NCBI RefSeq assembly: GCF_000194605.1
Contig: NC_015321.1
Location: forward strand, 2,418,001 to 2,482,000
Direction of reading: 5' to 3'
Length of the DNA stretch: 64,000 bases
Source of the DNA: Fluviicola taffensis DSM 16823
Lineage (GTDB): Bacteria; Bacteroidota; Bacteroidia; Flavobacteriales_D; Crocinitomicaceae
Shown here in pieces: positions 58,449 to 64,000 of the stretch. Below the pieces are notes generated by a model. It ran no database searches and was not told the DNA's origin. It was given only the letters and a program-made list of their open reading frames with translations. Each line of letters begins with the position of its first letter. The stretch's first letter is position 1. The translations under genes were made by a program, and so were the position numbers.

Positions 58449-59588
58449 ATGAATTTTGAACTAAACGAGAATCAATTAATGATCACGCAAATGGTGCGTG
58501 ATTTTGCGGAAAGACAAATCCGTCCAAACATGAATAAATGGGATGCGGAAGAGCATTTCCCAGTAGATATCATGAAAGAAATGGGAAAACTAGGTTTACT
58601 AGGAATATACATCCCAGAACAATACGGTGGTAGCGGTTTTTCCTACATGGAATATGCAACTGCACTAATGGAATTAGGAAAAGTATGTGGTGGAATTGGT
58701 TTGAGTGTTGCTGCACACAATTCCCTTTGTACAGGTCATATTTATTACCACGGAAACGAAGAACAAAAGAAAAAATATCTTCCAAAATTAACTTCGGGAG
58801 AATTTATCGGAGCATGGGGTCTGACTGAACCAAATACAGGTTCTGATGCGATGCGTATGAAATGTACGGCGGTGAAAGATGGTGATTATTGGGTAGTGAA
58901 TGGTGCTAAAAACTGGATTACTCATGGTCTTTCAGGAGATGTAGCGGTTGTTTTGATCCGTACGGGAGAATTATTGGATTCGAATGGAATTACTGCTTTT
59001 ATTGTTGAAAAAGGAACACCTGGATTTTCAGCTGTAAAAATCAAAGATAAATTAGGTGTTCGTGCATCTGAAACGGCTGAGTTGATTTTTGATAATGTGC
59101 GTTTGCATGAATCGCAAGTGATTGGCGAAGTAGGACAAGGGTTCAAACAAGCAATGCACATTTTAGATGGTGGACGTATTTCAATCGCAGCACTTTCTTG
59201 TGGAATTGCTCGTGGAGCTTACGAAGCATCTGTTAAATATGCGAAAGAGCGTGAGCAATTCGGTCAACCAATTGGTAAATTTCAGGCGATTGGATTCAAA
59301 TTGGCTGATATGGCAACTGAAGTGGAAGCTGCAGAATTGTTGACATTCCAAGCTGCGGATTACAAGAATAGAAACCAAAAAATGACGACTCAAGGTGCAT
59401 TTGCTAAATACTTCGCTTCTGAGGTTTCTGTTAGATGTGGAAATGAAGCTGTTCAGATTATGGGCGGTTACGGATACACAAAGGAGTATCCTGCTGAGAA
59501 ATTCTTGCGCGATGCAAAATTGATGACTATTGGTGAAGGAACTTCTGAAATCCAAAAATTGGTTATTTCAAGAGAACTTTTGAAGTAG
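58449..59588 (+). CDS. Acyl-CoA dehydrogenase
   Basis: This is a 379-residue FAD flavoenzyme that introduces the first double bond in acyl-CoA beta-oxidation or amino-acid degradation. Motifs: 'GAWGLTEPNTGSDAMRMKCTA', 'WVVNGAKNWITHG', 'GRISIAALSCGIARGAYEASVKYAKEREQFGQPIGKFQAI' and 'QIMGGYGYTKEYPAEKFLRDAKLMTIGEGTSEIQKLVISREL' with the catalytic Glu in EGTSEIQ. The length fits short- or medium-chain members. Substrate chain length cannot be read from sequence with certainty. It is a single gene between apt and rpsU. Confidence 0.93.
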   Translation: MNFELNENQLMITQMVRDFAERQIRPNMNKWDAEEHFPVDIMKEMGKLGLLGIYIPEQYGGSGFSYMEYATALMELGKVCGGIGLSVAAHNSLCTGHIYYHGNEEQKKKYLPKLTSGEFIGAWGLTEPNTGSDAMRMKCTAVKDGDYWVVNGAKNWITHGLSGDVAVVLIRTGELLDSNGITAFIVEKGTPGFSAVKIKDKLGVRASETAELIFDNVRLHESQVIGEVGQGFKQAMHILDGGRISIAALSCGIARGAYEASVKYAKEREQFGQPIGKFQAIGFKLADMATEVEAAELLTFQAADYKNRNQKMTTQGAFAKYFASEVSVRCGNEAVQIMGGYGYTKEYPAEKFLRDAKLMTIGEGTSEIQKLVISRELLK

Positions 59589-59627
59589 TTGAAGCACTGC
59601 TTCAACGAGGTTTGAGCGTTAGCTCAA
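59589..59627. repeat. Two adjacent hairpin-forming inverted repeats
   Basis: TTGAAGCA-C-TGCTTCAA (59589-59605) and TTGAGC-GTTA-GCTCAA (59612-59627) are perfect hairpins separated by 6 bases, right after the acyl-CoA dehydrogenase stop. The AGC-GTTA-GC core is shared with 15138-15147 and with TAGC-GTTA-GCTA on the minus strand near 38000. No T-tract is present. Confidence 0.55.
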
Positions 59628-59678
59628 CGGTGACATGATATTATTTGCAAGTTTTCAGCAAATATTTTTGAAATACGC

Positions 59679-59708
59679 TTTGTTGAAAAGAAAAAACAAT
59701 TATCTTTG
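59679..59708 (+). promoter_or_regulatory. Promoter of rpsU
   Basis: TTTG (59679-59682), an 18-base spacer and TAtcTTTG (59701-59708) form a near-ideal Bacteroidota promoter. The mRNA leader to ATG 59763 would be about 45-50 bases. Confidence 0.7.
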
Positions 59709-59762
59709 CGCTCCCTATAAACGTATAGGTAATAAAAAGCTAACAATAGAATTTAAATAGAT

Positions 59763-59954
59763 ATGTTAATCATTCCAGTTAAAGAAGGCGAGAACATCGA
59801 AAGAGCGCTTAAGAAGTACAAGAAGAAATATGACAAAACAAATGTCATGAAAGAATTACGTCGTCGTAAAGAATTCGTGAAACCATCTGTTATTGATCGT
59901 CAGGCGAACATTCGTGCAGCTTATGCTCAAAAAATGAAATCTCAAGAGATTTAA
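59763..59954 (+). CDS. rpsU: 30S ribosomal protein S21
   Basis: This is a 63-residue basic protein of the small ribosomal subunit: 'MLIIPVKEGENIERALKKYKKKYDKTNVMKELRRRKEFVKPSVIDRQANIRAAYAQKMKSQEI', the Bacteroidota S21 form. In this phylum S21 helps hold the anti-Shine-Dalgarno tail of 16S rRNA, which fits with the scarcity of Shine-Dalgarno sites here. Its own strong promoter lies upstream and its terminator downstream. Confidence 0.95.
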   Translation: MLIIPVKEGENIERALKKYKKKYDKTNVMKELRRRKEFVKPSVIDRQANIRAAYAQKMKSQEI

Positions 59955-59983
59955 TACGGTTGAATTCGCATTAAATGAAATTG

Positions 59984-60011
59984 AAGGTCCGATTTATTCG
60001 GGCCTTTTTTT
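59984..60011 (+). terminator. Terminator after rpsU
   Basis: AAGGTCCGA and TCGGGCCTT form a 9-bp stem (one G-T pair) with a 5-base loop and a run of seven T. Confidence 0.85.
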
Positions 60012-60029
60012 GTACCTTGTATTTCTGTT

Positions 60030-60911
60030 ATGTCCTATAAAGATTCCTTCATACATTATTTAGAAGTCGAGAAGCGGTATTCGAAACATACTATCTTGGC
60101 TTATGAAGAGGATTTAAATCAATTTGTTTCTTTTTCTGAATTAAAGGAATCTGTGGAATGGAGGGAGGTGAACTATCAATTGGTGCGCGCTTGGGTTGTG
60201 GGCCTTTTAGAGAGCGGTCAGAGTAATCGCACAGTTTCTCGTAAGATTTCATGTCTGCGTTCTTTTTTCAAGTGGTTAATAAACGAAGGGAAGATTGGAG
60301 AGAATCCAATGCTTCGGATTAGAGGTCCTAAAGTAGAGAAAAGACTTCCGCAATTTGTGAAACAGACAGAAATCGACGGGGCTAGAATTGAAGGGTTGTT
60401 TTCTTCCAATTTTGAAGGTGTACGAGACCGATTGATGTTTGAGTTGTTTTATCAAACTGGAATTCGTTTGAGTGAGCTGATTGAGTTGAAGAATAAAGAT
60501 GTTTCCAGTGTAAGTATTAAAGTTTTAGGAAAGAGAAATAAGGAGCGCATTATTCCGATAGGTCAAGAATTGCACGAAATTATTTTGGCCTACCAATCCA
60601 TAAAGCCAGGTGGGCCCGATAGCCAAATTTTGTTATTTGTCAAAAAAGATGGCAGGAAATTATCTCCAAAGTTTGTTTATAGAAAAATAAATACATATCT
60701 TGGAAGTGTAACGAATGTGCAAAAAAAGAGTCCGCATATCTTGCGTCACACGTTTGCAACGCACATGTTGAATAATGGTGCAGGACTGGAAACTCTGAAA
60801 GAACTTTTGGGGCATGCTAATTTATCTGCAACCCAAGTTTATACGCATAATTCGTTCGCGCAAATAAACTCGATATATTCACATGCTCACCCACGTGGGC
60901 GCAAAAAGTAA
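60030..60911 (+). CDS. XerC/XerD-like tyrosine recombinase
   Basis: This is a 293-residue tyrosine recombinase expected to resolve chromosome dimers. The N-terminal SAM-like domain ('FIHYLEVEKRYSKHTILAYEEDLNQFVSF') is followed by the catalytic domain: 'YQTGIRLSELIELKNKDV' (Arg), 'KRNKERIIPIG' (Lys), 'SPHILRHTFATHMLNNGAGLETLKELLGHANLSATQVYTHNSF' (H-x-x-R, H and the nucleophile Tyr). Which of XerC or XerD it represents cannot be decided. Position between rpsU and hpf, 5 bases before hpf, is common in this phylum and marks it as a core gene, unlike the island integrase. Confidence 0.92.
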   Translation: MSYKDSFIHYLEVEKRYSKHTILAYEEDLNQFVSFSELKESVEWREVNYQLVRAWVVGLLESGQSNRTVSRKISCLRSFFKWLINEGKIGENPMLRIRGPKVEKRLPQFVKQTEIDGARIEGLFSSNFEGVRDRLMFELFYQTGIRLSELIELKNKDVSSVSIKVLGKRNKERIIPIGQELHEIILAYQSIKPGGPDSQILLFVKKDGRKLSPKFVYRKINTYLGSVTNVQKKSPHILRHTFATHMLNNGAGLETLKELLGHANLSATQVYTHNSFAQINSIYSHAHPRGRKK

Positions 60912-60916
60912 AAGTC

Positions 60917-61213
60917 ATGGACGTTAAAGTGCATTCTATCCATTTCAAAGCAGATCAAAAATTAATTGATTTCGTTAATGAGAAAGTTGAAAAACTTCAA
61001 GTTTTTTTTGATCATATAATTGTAGGGGAAGTTTTTTTGAGGTTGGACAAGAATTCTGATGGAGAAAATAAGATAGCAGAAGTGAAAATATTGATGCCCG
61101 GAAAAGAACTATTTGCAAAGAAACAATGCAAATCTTTTGAGGAAGCGGCAGATTTATGTATCGATGCCTTGCGAACACAGGTAAAAAAATACAAGAGTAA
61201 ATTGGTTAATTAG
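60917..61213 (+). CDS. hpf: Short ribosome hibernation-promoting factor (HPF/RaiA family)
   Basis: This is a 98-residue protein of the HPF/RaiA family with one domain: 'MDVKVHSIHFKADQKLIDFVNEKVEKLQVFFDHIIVGEVFLRLDKNSDGENKIAEVKILMPGKELFAKKQCKSFEEAADLCIDALRTQVKKYKSKL'. Such proteins bind in the 30S decoding centre and suppress translation in stationary phase. It lacks the C-terminal dimerisation domain of the long HPF. It is encoded 5 bases after the recombinase gene. Confidence 0.92.
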   Translation: MDVKVHSIHFKADQKLIDFVNEKVEKLQVFFDHIIVGEVFLRLDKNSDGENKIAEVKILMPGKELFAKKQCKSFEEAADLCIDALRTQVKKYKSKLVN

Positions 61214-61235
61214 TGATTGAAAATGAATTATTTAG

Positions 61236-61268
61236 ATGGGCGACTTGAAGGGTTGCCCATTTTTTTTT
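61236..61268 (+). terminator. Terminator after hpf
   Basis: ATGGGCGAC (61236-61244) and GTTGCCCAT (61252-61260) form a 9-bp stem with a 7-base loop followed by eight T. Confidence 0.9.
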
Positions 61269-61388
61269 GATTTTTTTTCATTCAACCCCTTGCGGTTAGT
61301 TAATTAATTACTAGATTTGCAAACCCAAATGGGAAAAACACTTTAAAGAATCGTTCTTTTAAATCGTATTTATTACCAAAACTTTAAT

Positions 61389-61462
61389 GCCGGTGTAGCT
61401 CAGCTGGCTAGAGCAGCTGATTTGTAATCAGCAGGTCGGGGGTTCGAGTCCCTCCACCGGCT
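61389..61462 (+). tRNA. tRNA-Thr (anticodon TGT)
   Basis: 74 bases. The acceptor stem GCCGGTG pairs with CACCGGC; anticodon stem GCTGA/TCAGC with loop TTTGTAA, anticodon TGT (reads ACA and others). The T arm has GGTTCGAGTCC. First of four tRNA genes before tuf. Confidence 0.95.
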
Positions 61463-61475
61463 CGCATTAAAGGAT

Positions 61476-61557
61476 GGGAGTGTCGCATAGTGGCTATTGC
61501 AGTAGACTGTAAATCTATCACCTTACGGTATCGCTGGTTCGAGTCCAGCCACTCCCA
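61476..61557 (+). tRNA. tRNA-Tyr (anticodon GTA)
   Basis: 82 bases with the long variable arm expected of class II tRNAs. Acceptor stem GGGAGTG/CACTCCC; anticodon loop CTGTAAA gives GTA. T arm GGTTCGAGTCC. Confidence 0.95.
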
Positions 61558-61579
61558 CACAAAGTAAAGAATATAATAA

Positions 61580-61652
61580 GCGGGAGTAGCTCAGTTGGTA
61601 GAGCGTCAGCCTTCCAAGCTGAGGGTCGCGAGTTCGAATCTCGTCTCCCGCT
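61580..61652 (+). tRNA. tRNA-Gly (anticodon TCC)
   Basis: 73 bases. Acceptor stem GCGGGAG/CTCCCGC; anticodon stem CAGC/GCTG with loop CTTCCAA, anticodon TCC. T arm AGTTCGAATCT. Confidence 0.95.
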
Positions 61653-61675
61653 CAATTACGATATAAAAAGGATAG

Positions 61676-61747
61676 GCCGGTGTAGCTCAGGGGTAGAGCG
61701 CTTTCTTGGTAAGGAAGAGGTCACGAGTTCAATTCTCGTCATTGGCT
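61676..61747 (+). tRNA. tRNA-Thr (anticodon GGT)
   Basis: 72 bases. The acceptor stem GCCGGTG/CATTGGC has two G-T wobble pairs; anticodon stem CTTTC/GGAAG (with a wobble) and loop TTGGTAA, anticodon GGT. T arm AGTTCAATTCT. Last tRNA before tuf. Confidence 0.92.
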
Positions 61748-61834
61748 CTGCAGGGATTCACTCATTACGTTATATGGGTGAAATTTTGTATTAGTAAGAA
61801 AAAGGTTTATTAACTACGTAACAAATAAAAACAA

Positions 61835-63025
61835 ATGGCTAAGGAAAATTTTAATCGTTCCAAACCGCACGTTAACATCGGGACTATCGGGCACGTTGAC
61901 CATGGTAAGACTACGTTAACAGCTGCAATCTCTAGCGTGTTAGCTTCTAAGGGATTGGCTGCGGTTCGTGATTTCTCTTCTATTGACAACGCTCCTGAAG
62001 AAAAAGAGCGTGGTATTACTATTAACACATCACACATCGAGTACGAAACTCTTAACCGTCACTACGCACACGTTGACTGTCCAGGTCACGCGGATTACGT
62101 AAAGAACATGGTTACTGGTGCTGCTCAGATGGATGGTGCTATCTTGGTTGTTGCTGCAACTGATGGTCCAATGCCTCAAACTCGTGAGCATATCCTATTA
62201 GGAAAACAAGTTGGTGTTCCTCGTTTAGTTGTATTCATGAATAAAGTGGATATGGTTGATGACGCTGAGTTGTTAGAACTAGTTGAAATGGAAGTTCGTG
62301 AATTGTTGTCTTTCTATGACTATGATGGTGACAATGCTCCAGTTATTCAAGGTTCTGCATTAGGTGCATTGAACGGAGAAGCTGAGTGGGTTGCTAAAAT
62401 CGACGAATTAATGGATGCGGTTGATACTTATATCGAATTGCCTCCACGTGATGTTGATAAGCCTTTCTTGATGCCAGTTGAAGATGTATTTACGATTACA
62501 GGTCGTGGTACAGTAGCAACAGGACGTATCGAAACAGGTGTTATTAACTCTGGAGATCCAGTTGAGATCTTAGGGATGGGTGAAGAGAAATTGACTTCTA
62601 CTGTAACTGGGGTTGAGATGTTCCGCAAAATCTTGGATAGAGGTGAAGCAGGTGACAACGTTGGTCTTTTATTACGTGGTATTGAGAAATCTCAAATCAA
62701 ACGTGGAATGGTAATCTGTAAACCAGGTTCTGTTAAACCACACGCTGATTTCAAAGCTGAAATCTACGTATTGAAAAAAGAAGAAGGTGGACGTCACACT
62801 CCATTCCATAACAGATACCGTCCTCAGTTTTACTTCCGTACAACTGACGTTACTGGAGAGATTTTCTTGACAGACGGACGTGAGATGGTTATGCCAGGTG
62901 ATAACGTAACAATTACTGTTAAGTTGATCGTTCCTGTAGCAATGGACAAAGGTTTACGTTTTGCAATCCGTGAGGGTGGTAGAACTGTAGGTGCTGGTCA
63001 AGTTACAGAGCTTATCTCAGCTTAA
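61835..63025 (+). CDS. tuf: Elongation factor Tu
   Basis: This is a 396-residue GTPase that delivers aminoacyl-tRNA to the ribosome. Motifs: '[17 protein letters not shown]' (P-loop), '[15 protein letters not shown]' (switch I), '[13 protein letters not shown]' (DxPGH, catalytic His), '[12 protein letters not shown]' (NKxD) and '[10 protein letters not shown]' (SAL). Domains II and III follow ('[14 protein letters not shown]', '[21 protein letters not shown]'). The arrangement tRNA-Thr-Tyr-Gly-Thr-tuf-tRNA-Trp-secE-nusG is the ancient one also found in Proteobacteria. Confidence 0.98.
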   Translation: MAKENFNRSKPHVNIGTIGHVDHGKTTLTAAISSVLASKGLAAVRDFSSIDNAPEEKERGITINTSHIEYETLNRHYAHVDCPGHADYVKNMVTGAAQMDGAILVVAATDGPMPQTREHILLGKQVGVPRLVVFMNKVDMVDDAELLELVEMEVRELLSFYDYDGDNAPVIQGSALGALNGEAEWVAKIDELMDAVDTYIELPPRDVDKPFLMPVEDVFTITGRGTVATGRIETGVINSGDPVEILGMGEEKLTSTVTGVEMFRKILDRGEAGDNVGLLLRGIEKSQIKRGMVICKPGSVKPHADFKAEIYVLKKEEGGRHTPFHNRYRPQFYFRTTDVTGEIFLTDGREMVMPGDNVTITVKLIVPVAMDKGLRFAIREGGRTVGAGQVTELISA

Positions 63026-63048
63026 TTAGACTGAAAAAATAATAAAAC

Positions 63049-63079
63049 AAAAGGGTTAGAATTTTTTCTAACCCTTTTT
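63049..63079 (+). terminator. Terminator between tuf and tRNA-Trp
   Basis: AAAAGGGTTAGAA (63049-63061) and TTCTAACCCTTTT (63066-63078) form a perfect 13-bp stem with a TTTT loop. It lies 24 bases after the tuf stop and 3 bases before tRNA-Trp, so it probably reduces read-through into secE-nusG. Confidence 0.85.
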
Positions 63080-63081
63080 AC

Positions 63082-63154
63082 ACGGGCGTAGCTCAGCTGG
63101 TAGAGTAGTGGTCTCCAAAACCATTGGTCGTGGGTTCGAATCCTACCGCCCGTG
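63082..63154 (+). tRNA. tRNA-Trp (anticodon CCA)
   Basis: 73 bases. Acceptor stem ACGGGCG/CGCCCGT, discriminator G; anticodon stem GTGGT/ACCAT with loop CTCCAAA, anticodon CCA. Located 19 bases before secE. Confidence 0.95.
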
Positions 63155-63173
63155 CAAATAAAATAAATTGACC

Positions 63174-63395
63174 ATGTCAAAGTTTAGAAATTATTTTAGC
63201 GAAACAATTACTGAGATGACTCAGAACGTTACGTGGCCGACGTGGAAGGAATTACAGAGCAATTCACTGATTGTGGTTATTGCATCTGTGATTTTTGCAT
63301 TGTTGGTCTTCGCTATGGATACTGTTTTTGGAATCACAGGAACTACCACTTCTGCATGGAAGGGTGCGATTGGATTTATCTATTCTTTCTTTTAA
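63174..63395 (+). CDS. secE: Preprotein translocase subunit SecE
   Basis: This is a 73-residue subunit of the SecYEG channel in the inner membrane. It has an N-terminal amphipathic helix 'FRNYFSETITEMTQNVTWPTWKELQSNSLIVVIASVIFALLVFAMDTVFG' with the conserved 'VTWPTWKEL' and one membrane helix. ATG 63174 is used, not an in-frame TTG at 63168. It is 8 bases before nusG. Confidence 0.95.
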   Translation: MSKFRNYFSETITEMTQNVTWPTWKELQSNSLIVVIASVIFALLVFAMDTVFGITGTTTSAWKGAIGFIYSFF

Positions 63396-63403
63396 TTATA
63401 AAA

Positions 63404-63955
63404 ATGGGAGATATTAAAAAACGTTGGTACGTAGTACGTGCAGTGAGTGGAAAAGAGAAAAAGGTTAAAGAATATTTGGATCTTGAAATTTCTCGCCTGA
63501 AACTGGATGATTATGTGTCTCAAGTATTGATTCCAACTGAGAAAGTTTTTCAAATCCGTAATGGAAAGAAAATCTCAAAGGAAAAAGCATATTTACCAGG
63601 ATATGTATTGATTGAAGCGGCATTGTTAGGTGAGGTTCCTCACGTAATTAAAGGAATTCCAAATGTAATTGGATTCTTAGGTGCTGAAAAAGGGGGAGAC
63701 CCACAACCAATGCGTTTATCCGAAGTAAATAGAATCTTAGGAAAAGTAGACGAATTGTCTGAAACAGAAGAGGAATTGAAAATCCCATTTGTTATCGGAG
63801 AATCGGTTAAGGTGATTGATGGACCTTTCAATAACTTCTCAGGAGTTGTTGATGAAATCAATGAAGACAAGAAGAAACTGAAAGTAATGGTTAAAATCTT
63901 CGGTCGTAAGAATCTTTTGGAGCTTAGCTACATGCAAGTCGAAAAAGAAGGATAA
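63404..63955 (+). CDS. nusG: Transcription termination/antitermination factor NusG
   Basis: This is a 183-residue transcription elongation factor that binds RNA polymerase and links it to Rho or the ribosome. The NGN domain ('KKRWYVVRAVSGKEKKVKEYLDLEISRLKLDDYVSQVLIPTEKVFQIRNGKK', 'YLPGYVLIEAALLGEVPHVIKGIPNVIGFLG') is followed by a KOW domain ('ESVKVIDGPFNNFSGVVDEINEDKKKLKVMVKIFGRKNLLELSYMQVEK'). ATG 63404 is the correct start; the longer in-frame extension overlaps secE in another frame. The window ends 45 bases after it, where rplK would be expected. Confidence 0.97.
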   Translation: MGDIKKRWYVVRAVSGKEKKVKEYLDLEISRLKLDDYVSQVLIPTEKVFQIRNGKKISKEKAYLPGYVLIEAALLGEVPHVIKGIPNVIGFLGAEKGGDPQPMRLSEVNRILGKVDELSETEEELKIPFVIGESVKVIDGPFNNFSGVVDEINEDKKKLKVMVKIFGRKNLLELSYMQVEKEG

Positions 63956-64000
63956 CATGTATTAACCGCAGCAGTGGGTTTATTGATTAAAGCTTCCCTT

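Noticed and set aside
63233-63403. N-terminal extension of NusG
   Set aside because: The in-frame extension overlaps secE in another frame and lacks NusG-like sequence; ATG 63404 gives the standard length.

Overview
The window looks like chromosomal DNA of a member of the Bacteroidota, most likely Flavobacteriales (possibly Crocinitomicaceae/Fluviicola-like; this placement is inference). The grounds are an AT-rich sequence, almost no Shine-Dalgarno sites, Bacteroidota-type -7 boxes (TAnnTTTG) before many genes, secreted proteins with type IX secretion (T9SS) C-terminal domains, a TonB-dependent receptor paired with a DUF4249 lipoprotein, and OmpA/PorE-like envelope proteins.

Layout. 1-12.6 kb: the end of a CHU_C-type surface protein, ribF, an LRR protein, ddl, a PASTA protein, a T9SS cargo protein, rluD, a PorE-like OmpA lipoprotein, purM and prfA. 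12.8-31 kb: a TonB receptor plus DUF4249, two beta-barrel paralogues, pyrF, a fatty acid hydroxylase/sterol desaturase homologue, mtnB, a YCF48-repeat T9SS protein, several small unknowns, a Tat-exported pirin, an OmpA lipoprotein, an Omp85-like protein, and mtnD, mtnC and mtnA. With mtnB these give most of the methionine salvage pathway.

33.5-54.4 kb is an integrated genomic island. An exact 18-bp direct repeat (CTTTTTTCCTAACTTAAA) lies at both ends (33546 and 54396), with a tyrosine recombinase gene just inside the left end. The island separates two divergent housekeeping genes, an LTA-synthase-like gene and a DUF2851 gene. Its cargo is largely anti-phage defence: a Hachiman-like HamA/HamB pair followed by a third gene that resembles a class III nucleotidyl-cyclase fold; a predicted BECR-type nuclease; a DUF4238 protein; an operon of a DnaG-like primase (CHC2 zinc finger plus TOPRIM), a UG/Abi-type reverse transcriptase and a separate nitrilase; a HEPN protein; and an AbiV-like protein. 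A GIY-YIG protein, a P-loop-like protein, an Xre regulator, excisionase-like HTH proteins and a strongly folded non-coding element fill the left part. No relaxase, conjugation gene or phage structural gene is visible.

54.5-64 kb returns to core genes: DUF2851, PspC, an RmlD-like reductase, a helix-hairpin-helix protein, apt, acyl-CoA dehydrogenase, rpsU, a XerC/D-like recombinase, hpf, tRNA-Thr/Tyr/Gly/Thr, tuf, tRNA-Trp, secE and nusG, the usual entry to the ribosomal protein cluster.

The strongest candidates for little-described biology are the primase-RT-nitrilase operon and the Hachiman-like operon with its cyclase-like third gene. All functions are read from sequence motifs; no database search was possible.
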